DNA from: Emiliania huxleyi CCMP1516
Taxonomy: Eukaryota; Haptophyta; Isochrysidales; Noelaerhabdaceae
Length of the DNA stretch: 64,000 nt
Assembly (NCBI RefSeq): GCF_000372725.1
Contig: NW_005195368.1
Coordinates: 98,429-162,428, forward strand
Direction: 5' to 3'
Under the pieces are notes generated by a model, which saw only the letters and a program-made list of their open reading frames with translations, was not told the DNA's origin and made no database searches. The position numbers were made by a program, and so were the translations under genes. Positions 30,127-41,220 of the stretch are shown in pieces (position 1 is the stretch's first letter; every line of letters starts with the position of its first letter).

Positions 30127-32848
30127 ATGGCTCCTGTCGCCGCCTTCCTTCTGTCCGTGCTCTCTGCGCCGGGCGCACGCGAGACGCTCTTTGCCTCTGC
30201 CCCTGCGCCGTCGCCATCTCCGTGTCCGGACGCGGTCCCGACATGCCCCTCGGATCTCGAGCCCTTCACGTCTGACGACCTGGGAACGAAGAACAAGGCG
30301 CGCCTCCTGCGCCAATCCCCACCGTCCCGCCGCCGCCCTCCACCTCTCGCGCCCTCTCCGCCCCGCCGCACGCAGGTCTTCGACCAGCTGACGGTGGCGG
30401 AGCAGCTCACGATCGAGGGGATGATGGCACCTATGGGCGTCTCGTTCGAGGCCTGGGGCAAGTGCACGAACGAGAACTGCTCGACGATTGCCAAGATCGC
30501 GCTCAAGAAGCCGCCCAAGTCGGAGGTGCTCGCCTACTTTGCCGGCGGGCCGAAGCCGAAGCGCATCGCGACCTTCTGGTGGCTGCAGGCCCGCCTCCGC
30601 ATCGCGCAGATCCTGGAGGTGGAGATGCCCATCGGCCCGAACTCGATGCCGACCGTCGTGAGGACTGTGCCGTGGGAGAACCGCCCGTTCGTCTACTGGG
30701 ACCAGTACCACCGGGCCCAGCGCAACGCGTTGGTCGAGCCGCTCCTCCCGCTGATGGACCCGATCGTGAACTCCCTCATCCCGTCCCCCTCGATGCTGGC
30801 GTCCCTCGACGCCGCCAACGAGACGTGGTCCCCCAAGGCCTCTGTCAGCGGCGGCGCCACGTCCGTGCCCGGCTCGACCACCAAGATCCGCCAGTACCTC
30901 GGCCGCATCGACATCAGGGCGGGCCACGGCGCAAACTACTTCAAGGAGGGCCCCGTCACATTCGTCATGGAGTTTGACTGGGACACGGAGGAGCTCGTTA
31001 TCAAGGTGGCAGGAGACGGCGTGCGGAGCGAGCCCGCGCGACGCCTACTCACATTGTGCACTGCTGTGGTGTAGGACATCTCGTGGTGCCCGGGCGCCGG
31101 CAACCCGATCTTCAACTCCGTCGCGGAAGTCCTCGCCGCCAACGCTTCCGGGACCCTCAAGATGTGCACGGTCGACACGGTTTGGTACGGCGACACCAAG
31201 GCGTGGATGGAGCCCGAGCCGCCATTCGTCGAGGCGGCAATCCCTCCCCAGATCTACTACCCGGAGGGCCCCCGCTTCTCCGTCTCGGGCCGCACCGTTT
31301 CGTGGATGGGCTGGGACTTCCACACCGACATCCACGCCATCGAGGGCATCCACATCTCGAACCTGCGCTTCAAGGGAGAGCGGATCGCCTACGAGATGTA
31401 CGCTGCCGACTTTACCGCGGTCTACTCGGGGGCGTCCACGCGCAAGGACATCTTCTACTCGGACGGCGGCTGTGCGTATAGCGCCCCCTGCCCTTCGCCC
31501 CCTCCGGTACCCCCCCCCCCCCCCCCGATGCGCTACTCGCCCGCTCGACTCCTCTAATCGCCCGCCCCCGCTTCAGCTTACTGGCTACGCCGTCGGCTCC
31601 TACGTCATCCCGGGCAACCTCAACAATGACAAGATGGCAGAGTTCTGGGGTGCCAAGGTGTCCGAGTCGTCGCTCGGCGCAATGCACACGCACTCCGTGA
31701 GCTACAAGATCGACCTCGACATTGCGGTGCGCCTCCGCCCGTTACTCACCACACCCATCATTACTCACCTCACCCGTCGCTGCCCATCAACAGCGCCGCC
31801 GACCCCTCGCCGCCACAGGGGCTTGAGAACTCCTTCATGACCAAGAAGCCCGGGTACAAGTCGGTAGCCTCGCTCCTGGAGGAGGCCGGCGAGGACCCGG
31901 CGCGCGCGCAGCCACCCCCCACCCCGGCCCGCGCCCACCCTCTCAAACACAAGAGTGGTGGTGTCCCCTTTGCAGAGCCAGTATGTGGCCGCGGCCGACA
32001 ACTCGTTCTACATGAAGGCCACGAAAATCACTTCGGAGGGCTTCTGGGACAACGACGGCGACAGCGAGTGGACCCCACCTGAAGCCTGCCTCTCCTCGGA
32101 CGCCTCGACCAAGTTCATCGTGTACAGCCCGACGCAGAAGAACTACAAGGGCAACAAGCGCGGCTACAAGATGTCGGTGCCCGGCAGCCCGCCGGTGCTT
32201 TACCCCGAGGGCGACCCGTACCTGCACATCCAGAACTTCACCAAGTGGTGCGCCAGCGCGCGCGGCCGCGCGGGCTGCCCCGTTGCGCTCTGATCCCCGC
32301 GCCTCTCACCGCCTGTCCCCTCGCCCGCAGCGACATCGGCATCACCAAGTACTCGCCGGATGACCTCACGCCCGCGGGCCAGGCGAGCTCTGGACTCCGC
32401 CAAATGGTCGCACCCATTTCTGTTAGCACCCCCCCCCCCCCCCCTCTCCCAGGTGGTTTTTGGCAACCTGTACCCGGAGCCTGCCGCTCCCGGCACCGAC
32501 ATCTCGCACTTCTTCAACGGCGAGAGCCTCGAGGAGGTCGACATCGTGCTGTATGTGCGCGGCCGCGCCATTCGCTCCCGCAGAATGCATTGATTGCCCA
32601 TACTCACGCTCTGGCTTGCCCGTCCACAGGCACACTCGACAAAGATGCACTGGGTCGTGGCCGAGGACGTTCCCGTGCCGTCCACGATGGGCAAGGAGCT
32701 TGCGTTTGAGCCCTACAACTACTTCGACTACAACCAGCTCAAGAACCTGCCGACGAACCAGTACGTGTACCCGTGCGCCGAGTGCAAACGCGGCGGCCGC
32801 ACCACGGAGGAGGGCGAGGGCGGCGTCATCCCCACGTGCACGCCTTGA
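30127..32848 (+). CDS. Copper amine oxidase-like protein lacking the topaquinone segment
   Basis: Begins with a signal peptide (MAPVAAFLLSVLSAPGA). Family landmarks in order: FDQLTVAEQ, GRTVSWMGWDFHTDIHAIEG, IAYEMYAADFTAVY, the copper HxH in GAMHTHSVSYKIDLDIAG, ITKYSPDD, DISHFFNGES and HSTKMHWVVAEDVPVPST. Introns include 31021-31074, 31507-31576 and 31727-31818; later junctions (before 31978, 32340, 32452 and 32631) are less certain. In family members, a stretch with the Asn-Tyr-Asp-Tyr cofactor site lies between the DIFYSDGG-like strand and the HxH. Here the two are joined by a 70-bp intron and no NYDY was found in any frame. Oxidase activity is therefore doubtful. Confidence 0.82.
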
Positions 32849-33876
32849 GCTAGCCTCGGGCCAGCCCCGAGGAAAACTGCACACTTGCATTGTGGCGCCG
32901 CGACAGCACCGAGGCGCGTGTACGATGGATAGTGTTGCCTCTCGGCGACTCGGCGACTCGCTCGGCCCCCGCCCCCTGCCGCTATAGCGCCACGAGGGGG
33001 CTGCCCTCCCGACCCGAGAAGGCGGCCGCGTTGGCCGCTTGCTCGCGCGCGCCTGTACAGTCTTTTGGTCCCGGTGGGTTTCGGGTTTGTGCCACACTGG
33101 AGTCACTAGTCCCCGCGGCCGTTCGTACGTTCGTGTTGTTTCGCTAGGTTGTGCAGCCGCCTGGACGTTGAGTTGTCGCTCACTGCGTGGGTTGGTGTGA
33201 GACTTGTTATAGAACCGACGCCGGAGGTGCCCCGCGCGCGGACCATTTCTTTGGATGGAACCGGCGCCAGCGTAATCCGTAAACATGGAGGGAGGGGGGT
33301 CGCTCAGACGTCTAGGTGTCGTGCATGGGTGGCACCACTGGACAGAGGGCACCTCCTCTTTAGAATTTCCCCAGAGGCGACTCAGAGCCGTACCGTACTG
33401 ACGTATCCGGCAGCCGAACCCCTCCACGCGCGACGCGCACGCCGACTGCCCCGCCCCCCGCGGCCTGCCGCAGTCGGTGTCGTCCGGTCGCGACGGGGAC
33501 ACTGAGATTTTTAGCTATTAGCAATTTGTTTGTGTCGTGTCTGCGTGTGAATCATGCAAAAGAAAGAAAAACGCCTGAAATCTTTTTGTTCAACACCTTC
33601 GCCCACCTTAACTGATTGCCGGAATTCTTTTTGTGTGCGTGTGAGAGTACGTACTAGCACGCGCCAGTTCGCACCTGTGTCCTGTCTGCTGAGAGAGATT
33701 TGTTTTTCTAAATTCTTTCGACTACACCCGCCTTTGGGCGGTAGCCCGACACAATACATTTGTCTGTCTTTTTGGATTTCTGGTTCGTCTGGGTGAGGGT
33801 TTTGCAAGAAACCTCCTCACCACTGCGAACACTTGCTCGTAGGACGACCTCAACTCGCAGCTTGAACACCTTCGCC
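32849..33876. other. Intergenic with two dispersed repeats
   Basis: Bases 33537-33605 match 21885-21955. Bases 33652-33720 (tactagcacgcgccagttcg then cacctgtgtc) match 39925-39990. No gene is supported; T-rich aaattcttt motifs occur at 33613 and 33707. Confidence 0.6.
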
Positions 33877-35930
33877 ATGCTCGCGCTCTGCGCTCTCGCC
33901 GAGGCCTACGTCCTCACCGCGCGTGGCCACGCCTCCCACAGCCGCCTGCATCCCGTCCGTATGGGCACGACCGCTGACTTCAAGACGGGCCTCACCATCG
34001 AGTTTGACAACTCGGTCTGGAAGGTGGCGCCCCAGCCCTCGCCGGGCGCTGCAGACACAGCGGCTCGCCAACCCGGAGCCAATCTCGTAGCTGGCGCGGC
34101 CGATGCTGGCTCGCGCTCTCCGCTGACGGCGCCACGGCTGCTGGTCCGCAGGTGCAGGAGTTCCTCCACGTCAAGCCCGGCAAGGGCTCCGCGTTTGTGC
34201 GCTCAAAGCTCAAGAACCTCGAGACGGGCAACACGCTCGAGAAGACGTGGAAGGCGGGCGAGTCGTTTGCAGACGCGCAGGTGGACAAGGAGGAGATGCA
34301 GTACTCGTACATGGACGGTGCGCGAGTCGACCCGCACCCACTCTCGCACCGCCAATCGCCTTTCTCGTGTCCAGCGCCGCGACATCCTCTCACGAAATCC
34401 TCTCACTCCTCCGCCGCCTCCTCCGCCGCCGCCCTCGCCTCCGCCGCCTCGGCCATCGCCAGCCGTGGCCGCGGCCACTCGGCCGTATCTCGGCCGTATC
34501 TCGGCTATAAGTCGGCGCTAGGACGCTAGCGAGGACATATCTCGGCTAGATCTCGGCTAGACCTCGGCTAGATCTCGGCTAGATCTCGGCTAGACCTCGG
34601 CTAGACCTCGGCTAGATCTCGGCTAGACCTCGGCTAGACCTCGGCTAGACCTCGGCTAGACCTCGGCTAGACCTCGGGTAGACCTCGGCCAGATCTCGGC
34701 CAGATCTCGGCTAGATCTCGGCTAGGTCTCGGCTAGATCTCGGCTCTTAGATCTCGGCTAGAGCTCGGCTAGGTCTCGGACATATCTCGGCTAGACCTCG
34801 GCTAGACCTCGGCTAGACCTCGGCGGTCCGTCCGCAGGCGAGGACATGGTGTTTATGAACATGGAGACGTACGAGGAGGAGCGGATCCCAAAGGCGCGAG
34901 ATGCGCCGAGATGCGCCGAGATGCGCCGAGATGCGCCGAGATCGAGCGAGGTGGTGGAACCAGAGGAGGGACTAGGACCTAGAGGAGGAGTCCAGATGAG
35001 CCGAGATGAGCCGAGATGAGCCGGGATTGTCCCAGATAGAGCGAGATATGTTCGTACCCTTGCAACCCACTCCACCCCGCCCTCGCACCCTCCACCCCAC
35101 CCTCGCAGGGCGACATCGACAAGGCGCCGTCCACAGACAGGGGGGGAGGGGGCGAGCCTCTCTGCTGCACCTCACCTACATCTCGGCCACGTCTCGTGTG
35201 TGCAGGCAAAAGCACAGCCCCGGGGCCCAAGACGCACAAGCACAGACAGTCGAGAAGGGAGAGACAGCAACGGCAGTCAGAAGTCAGCACTGGGTCCCGG
35301 GAAGGCGAATGCGATGTGTGTACAGGCAGAGCCCCGCCCTCGAGGGGAAGAGTGCAGCGGCCTCCGTAGCGCCTCACGGGCATCGACCCCCTCCCCCTCA
35401 CACACGCGCGCGCAGGCGGAGTTTATCAAGGAGGAGATGCAGCTCACTGTCCTCAAGTGGCAAGGCAAGCCGATCGACGTGCAGGAGCGACCCAGCCGAG
35501 ATCTCGCCGAGATCTCGCCGCGATCTCGCCGAGATCTCGCCGCGATCTCGCCGCGATCTCGCCGAGATATCAAGCGCCGAAACCGACGACCCTCGCGAGG
35601 TATCTCCGCTGCATCTCTGCTCCACTGTGTCTCCGCTGTATCTCCGCAGGTGCCGAAATCGATGACCCTCAAGGTTGTCGAGGCTGCGCCGGGAGCGGCC
35701 GGCAACACAGCGCAGGTCCGCCGAGATGTCGCCGAGATGTCGCCGAGATTTCGCGCGGAACAGCAGTCGTCGCAGCGCTCACGCCGGCCTGCCGTCGGCC
35801 GCAGGGGCGGACAGAGAAGCCGGCGGTGCTCGAGACGGGCGCCGAGATCATGGTTCCCATGTTCATCAAGGAGGGGGAGGAGATCAAGGTCGACACGGAC
35901 GACCGCAAGTACCTTGGAAGGGCCACCTGA
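33877..35930 (+). CDS. efp: Translation elongation factor P, organelle type (seven exons)
   Basis: EF-P relieves ribosome stalling at polyproline. Proposed exons: 33877-34023, 34152-34317, 34838-34893, 35109-35123, 35416-35484, 35650-35715 and 35805-35930 (214 aa). Residues [16 protein letters not shown] form a plastid leader. The KOW-like N-domain has [20 protein letters not shown], with [14 protein letters not shown] around the modified Lys position. OB domains follow ([47 protein letters not shown]). Exon 4 is a 15-bp micro-exon. Intron 2 (520 bp) is filled by a ctcggctag minisatellite, and intron 4 carries the second intronic repeat family. Several introns use GC donors and intron 5 appears to start with GA. 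Confidence 0.92.
34490..34830 (+). repeat. Minisatellite of ctcggctaga(c/t) units in EF-P intron 2
   Basis: About 25-30 imperfect 11-bp units. Each unit, read in the sense of the gene, ends in ctag and so resembles a 3' splice site. The same unit, reverse-complemented, fills an intron of the minus-strand pentapeptide gene (43630-44010). Confidence 0.95.
35195..35262 (+). mobile_element. Second intronic repeat family, copy in EF-P intron 4
   Basis: It shares agcacagccccggggcccaa and acagacagtcgagaag with PSY intron 5 (3230-3340), in the sense orientation in both genes. Confidence 0.5.
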
Positions 35931-37068
35931 GCGGCGCGCTGCAGCCATATGGACTCACACTCCGGGGGTAGGGGACCCCGTCATACTGCTGTGAATACGT
36001 CCCGAACCCATATACTGTGACCTGGTAGCATATGCGCCGCTCGAGGCTAGAGGCCGCGGTCCTGCGGTGTGGTGTTGCGGGGTTGTAAATAAATAAATAA
36101 AAACGGACACCTCTACTGTGAGATGGGTAAAAAGGAACAGGTCCCCGCCCTTGCGATCTTTGTGCAGGGTTCTTTGTGGGTGTGGTCGGCGACTAGCCGG
36201 GGTCGTCCTCCCGATCGCCGATGCGGGGGGGGACTAGCTCTAGCACTAGCCGTCTTCCACATGGTGCCTAGGGTCCCTGCTGCTCCTAATCTCTTCGTAC
36301 ATCCTCCTGCTGATCTCCGCAACGTCCTGCTCCCTCCCTCGTCTCGCCCTGCGCGAGTCTGCTCCGCCTCACCGTCGTCTGCCCTGCGTCGTCTGGTGAC
36401 GGGTCCTCCATAGTCGGTTGAGGCCCGCCGCCCTCCTCGTGCTGCCTCTTCCCAACGTTCCCTCGGCGGCCGATGCCGTCTGGTCCGACTCCGCCGTCCC
36501 CGGGTCTGCCCTGCCCTCGTCTGCACTAGCGTCTGCCTCGTCATCACTGGCGCCTCTCCTCTTCTTTCTCCTCTTCTTGTATGCTTTGTACATCGCGTCG
36601 ATTCCTTTTTTCGCGTGAGCACCACCCTGAAGCCCGCCCAGCAGCTGAACCGCTCCCTAAGTCGAAGGAGCATCATCAGTCTCACCCACTTCGCTCGCTG
36701 CCCACTGTCTCCGCTCCCTCCCGCTTGAGCTGCCGTCGCGGCCCTCGTTCGTCCCACTGGCTGCTGGCCTGTCTGCACGTTACCTCCGTTATCCCTCGCG
36801 GGGTTGTTGGGCGCGAGCGGTTCGATATTTTTTTGGCGCGAGAGCCGCGACTTTGGCTTTTCTTGTGCGCGGCCGTGCCGCGAACTTCGCGCCCGGCGCG
36901 GGTTTACGTGCCCACAAAGCCACAATATATCGACCACAAACCCACACCCACATCGCGCACACACATCGATACCGATCACACCATACACACACATGCCACA
37001 TACATTCATTCTATCGCCAACACGCGCCAGCTCTTCTCGACGCATCGGCCCCCGCCCCCCCCCGCTAA
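35931..37068. other. Intergenic with dispersed repeat
   Basis: Bases 36108-36183 repeat 7983-8063 (ctctactgtgagatgggtaa ... ggaacaggtccccgccc). A CA-rich tract lies at about 36950-37000. No gene is supported. Confidence 0.55.
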
Positions 37069-37150
37069 ATAATGTGACACCACCCCACTGGCTCGCGGCA
37101 GTATGGGCACAGCCGATCGGAGCAAGGGCCGCAGCCCGCACACGTACTTC
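37069..37150 (-). pseudogene. RING-finger C-terminal half
   Basis: One frame reads CAGCGPCSDRLCPYCREPVG then WCHII and a stop. This is the second half of a C3HC4 RING like that of the ankyrin-RING protein at 26289-27740. The first half is not recognisable upstream, so it is a relic or the last exon of the decayed ankyrin gene next to it. Confidence 0.6.
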
Positions 37151-37249
37151 GCCTGCTCGCCGCCGCCGCTGCGCTTCCCCGCGCCGCCGCGCTTCCCCGC
37201 GCCTGACCACGCTAGATATCATGTCGTGAGGGCGTGATTTGAGCCTCTA

Positions 37250-38880
37250 ACGCAGCGCGTCTAGGGTTTGCGTTGGCCTGCCACGAAAACTCAGGACCGT
37301 TGCAGTCATCGCACTGCCACCTTTGGCAGCACAAAGCTGCCAGACGTCCGCCAGCTCCGGAGCCGCTCCCTCGCGGCTGTCGAAGCGCTCCTCGTCCCAC
37401 GCGATCAGGTAGCCCAGCCGCATCACCTCGACCGCCCACTTGCGAGCCGCCTCCGGGAAGAGCTCGTGCGACTGCGGCGACCACTCCGCCGCCTTGAGGA
37501 TCAGCCTGCCCACCTCTACCGCCTCGGCCGCTGGCTGCAGATTGGCCGGCCTGAGAGAGGGCAGAGGCGTGGGGTGTAGAGAGAGGATCCGGCGAGTCGG
37601 GGAGAGACCATTACATTGCGCGCCTCAGTGCGAGTGCCTTGGCCTCGCCCGCCACGCGCACGCCGAAGCGGCACGTCGAAGCGCTTGCGGAGACGACGAC
37701 ACCGACCTTGCCGTTCATCGAGAGCCGCGAGACCAGAGAGTGGATCGCGACTGTGGAACCGACGGCCGCAGCGGTCGGATCCGACTCGCCCCACGCGCAG
37801 AGGACGCGCACCCGCTCGAGGGCAGACGGGTCGCCCGCTGAAGAGTCCGCGCCGCCGCGCAGCAGCGCCCGCGCCCGGTCGAGGGTGAGCGCCTGCGGAA
37901 GAGGGGCAATACGCGTGAGGACAATGCGCTCACGCCTTCGGCCGCTAGTCTCGGGCACGCCTCGAGGTGCTGGAGTGGCGTCCAGCCGCGGCTGGCGACC
38001 AGCCAAGCGGCGAGGTCGGCGTGGCCGCGGCTGTTCGCAATCTCCTCGGGCGTGCCGAAAGGCGTTGCGGCGCGGGAGGCGCCGTAGGAGGAGAGGAGCT
38101 TGGCGACCTCGAGTGGCCGAGGTGTGGCACGCGGCGAACAGCGGCGTGGCGCCGTCGTCCTTGGCTTGGTTGGGCACAGCACCAGCCTCGAGAAGCAGCC
38201 GGGCGGTGTCAGCGTGGCCCTCCTGGCACGCAAGGAACAGCGGCGTGAAGCCGTTAGCGGTTCCTTGGTTGACTGCCGCGCCCGCCTCGAGCAGCAGCCG
38301 GGCGATGTCGAGGTGGCCCTTCTGGCACGCGATGATCAGCGGCATGCAACCATCGTTCATCGCTTGGTTGAAGTCAGCGCCCAGCGCCGCGCAGCAGCTG
38401 GGCGCACTCGAGCTGGCCCTCCTGGCACGCCATGAACAGCGGCGTGGCGCCTTCAGCATCTGCTTGGTTGACCGCCGCGCCAGCCTCGAGGAGCAGCCAG
38501 ACGATTTCGGCCCTTTAGGCACGCGACGTATAGCGCGGCGTGGCGCCGCCGTCCTTGGCTTGGTTGACCGCTGCGCTCGCCTCGAGGAGCAGCCGAACGC
38601 AGTCGAGGTGGCCCTGCTCGCACGCGACGATCAGCGGCGTGAAGCCTCCAGAGTCTGCTTGGTTGACAGCCGCGCCAGCGTCGCGCAGCAGCCGGACGAT
38701 CTCGGGGTATTCCCCTCGCACGCGAGTAAGAGAGCGACGCGCCATCGCTGTCAGCCGCCCCGGCGCTCGCGCCGCCTTCAAGCAGCAGCCGCACCGCCTC
38801 GGCCTGCCCGTGACGAGCGGCCCAGGTGAGCAGCGTGTCCTGCTTCTCGGTGTCGTGCCGCGCGTCGAGCTGGGGCTAGG
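37250..38880 (-). pseudogene. Ankyrin-repeat gene with multiple frameshifts
   Basis: Starting from DTEKQDTLLTWAARHGQAEA near 38860, at least six ankyrin units can be followed (for example GCMPLIIACQKGHLDIARLL and GFTPLFLACQEGHADTARLL). A conserved C-terminal region follows (GWTPLQHLEACP, LTLDRARALLRGGA, SPQSHELFPEAARKWAVEVM). The frame is broken by small indels near 38115, 38385, 38510, 38535 and 38725, as judged by repeat consensus. That many breaks points to decay rather than introns. The last part may have led into the RING remnant at 37069. Confidence 0.8.
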
Positions 38881-40287
38881 GTGCCCACAGGACCCAAAAG
38901 AAAATATCTTTCCGGCTCAAAAAAAAAGGGGACGCACGAGGCAAATCTGATGTTGGAGTGTTCCAATAGGAGCGAGGCCTCTTCCGTTGGGGGACCGAGT
39001 GACTAGGAAACGAGGGTTCCCCATTGTGTCCCGCTCCAGCGCGAGCGTGACACTGCACTTGGCGCCGAGCGCCCGCGGCTCAGACCTTGTGCAAGCCGAC
39101 CCTCGGTGACCACGCCGGTCCGGACCGATGGCGCTCGGTGTGGAGCAAGCAAGACCCCCCCCCCCCCCTCGGCGCGCGCTCGCCATTCCAACGGCCGCCA
39201 GGAGCACCAAGAGGACTCCTCTTGGCTGTGGTCAAGGGGGCTTCGACCGGCCTCGGCGGGGGGGGGGGGGCGGGTTGTCCCGGCTGCGGACGCCTTCTGC
39301 AGCCCCCAGGGATGGGGACAGCACCCCAAAACTGCCCCCTCGGCGGCATACAGCACTGCCAGCCAGCCTCTTCCTCCTCCTCAAGGGCTGTACTATAGGC
39401 CATATTGCGCCGCCTCCTACTGGCAGCCGGGCGGGCGCGCGCCGCGCGCGCCTCGGCGCGCGCACGGCTCGCAAAGCTCGAACGAGTACTGCCGCCCGGC
39501 CGCCTCAAGGCTGCCGGGCGGCAGTACTCGCCTCGCAAGGCGCGCACCGGCTGCTCTGGCTGCTGCGCCGGCGGCCGCTGCGCTGGCCGCTGCTGCGCCG
39601 GCTGGCGGGCGGCACGGCCGCCGGCGGCCGCTGCGCCCGCACCTTCCCTCGCGGGCGCCGTCGCGCCGCGCGCGCCCAACTCTGGTGGCACACGGCACGC
39701 GTCGTCACACAGCCGCGGAGAACAGGCGGTGCTGCGCGCGAAGCGCGCGCGATCTCGTACTGTTAAGGCTGGATCCGGCCATTCCAAGGGTATACCTTTG
39801 AGAATCCCCAGCGAGCAGCGTCCCTCCCTCCTAGTCACACTCTCAATATCTCGACTCTCCAACACGAAGTGCTGCGATCGGGGTTCGCCCATTTCTTTTT
39901 CCTTTCTTTTTTTGCCTTTGATAGTACTAGCACGCGCCAGTTCGCACCTGTGTCGAGCCTGTCTGCTGTGAGAGAGAGTTCGTTTGTTTAAATTCTTTTT
40001 TTGGGCCCTGTGGGCACCCTAGCACCCTATCCTAGCCTGCCTGGGCAGCGAGCGACGTGCCGCTCGTCCCCTGCCCGGAGAGGAAGGCGAGCAGTGAGGG
40101 CGACCCTGAGCCAGATCGGCGAGCACGCGGGTGGGGCGGATGCGGATGGCGCCCCTCATACCAGAAAGCGAGATTTGTTTTCTGAGGGAAAGAAAAGAAA
40201 TTCGCGCGGCTCGCTGACAGCGCTCCCTCTGTCCTGGAACCGCGACTCCAAGGCCGGTGGGCAAACCGCAGCCTGCGACGCAGCCTC
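38881..40287. other. Region bounded by inverted repeats, with a strong palindrome
   Basis: gtgggcaccctag and its flank occur in opposite orientation at about 38880 and 40005. Between them a perfect hairpin (gagtactgccgcccggc and its complement, about 39484-39528) has 17-bp arms. Bases 39925-39990 repeat 33652-33720. On the minus strand, 40030-40145 resembles the N-terminal part of an ankyrin-family gene (SGTSLAAQ), similar to 51361-51552. The long minus frame (39080-39892) is low-complexity and not supported. Confidence 0.55.
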
Positions 40288-41220
40288 ATGGACATCGTCC
40301 GTGCCCGCAACGCCGGCATGCACACCGCTGCCTCCTCCGAGGCTGGCACGGCGGGCTTCCGGCCGCGGCCGACCGACGTCTTCGTCGTCACCTACCCAAA
40401 GTGTGGCACGACGTGGGTGACGCAGATCGTGCACCAGCTGAGGACGGGCGGCGACATGAGCTTCGGCGAGATCACCGAGGTCGTGCCGTGGGACATCCTG
40501 GCGCTCGACTGCGGCCAGGACCTCGCCGCCGACCAGGTGGCGGCGCCGCGCCTCTTCAAGAGCCACGAGCCCGCCGACCGGATCGCGCGCGGCGCGCGGT
40601 ATATCGTCGTGGCACGGGACCCGCTCGACGCCTTCGTCAGTTTCTACCACTTCCTGCCCAGCTACGTCGGCCTGCCGCCCGGCTCGCTCACGGTGGAGGA
40701 GTTCGCCGACGGCGTCTTTGACGGCGTGTCGCACTCGGGCTACATCTGGGACTTTCTGCTCGGCTGGTGGCGGCGGAGAGCCGAGAAGGAGGTGCTCTGG
40801 CTCTGCTTCGAGGACCTGAAGGAGGACTTGCCTCGCGAGGTGCGCCGCATCGCCGCCTGGCTCGGCTACGACGCCGACGGCGCAGACGCGCCGCGGGTCG
40901 AGGCGGCGACGGCCAACTCGAGCTTCGAGTTCATGCGGTCGCACGGCGCGCAGTTCGACGAGCACTTCACGTTCGCCAGGCGGCGCGACGCGATGGGGGT
41001 GCCGGCTGAGTATGTGTTTGGCGAGGCGGGCGTGGTGGGAAAGGTGCGCGAGGGCGGCGGCGGCGTCGGAGGCGGCGGCTCCCTCCCACCACACGTGGCC
41101 AGGCGGCTCGAGGAGCGGTGGGCGCGCAGCATGCAGCCAGAGACGGGCTGCGCGAGCTACGCGGCGTTCCGCGCCGCGCTGGCGCGGGAGCGGGCGGGGG
41201 CGGTGACGACCGAGGAGTAG
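40288..41220 (+). CDS. Cytosolic-type sulfotransferase
   Basis: 310 aa, intronless. It transfers sulfate from PAPS to an alcohol or amine acceptor. The 5'-phosphosulfate loop is VVTYPKCGTTWVTQIVHQL. The 3'-phosphate site is YIVVARDPLDAFVSFYHF, with the key Arg and Ser. KSHEPADRI, WLCFEDLKEDLPREVRRIA and the C-terminal GxGG-like loop region (GKVREGGGG) follow the family order. Length is typical. A poly-Gly insertion near residue 275 is unusual. The acceptor is unknown. Confidence 0.92.
   Translation: MDIVRARNAGMHTAASSEAGTAGFRPRPTDVFVVTYPKCGTTWVTQIVHQLRTGGDMSFGEITEVVPWDILALDCGQDLAADQVAAPRLFKSHEPADRIARGARYIVVARDPLDAFVSFYHFLPSYVGLPPGSLTVEEFADGVFDGVSHSGYIWDFLLGWWRRRAEKEVLWLCFEDLKEDLPREVRRIAAWLGYDADGADAPRVEAATANSSFEFMRSHGAQFDEHFTFARRRDAMGVPAEYVFGEAGVVGKVREGGGGVGGGGSLPPHVARRLEERWARSMQPETGCASYAAFRAALARERAGAVTTEE

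Noticed and set aside
29506..30927. 473-aa minus-strand frame
   Set aside because: Overlaps the amine oxidase exon antisense and is Arg/Gly-rich without a domain.
39080..39892. 270-aa minus-strand protein
   Set aside because: Ala/Arg/Pro-rich, spans the strong palindrome, and has no recognisable fold.
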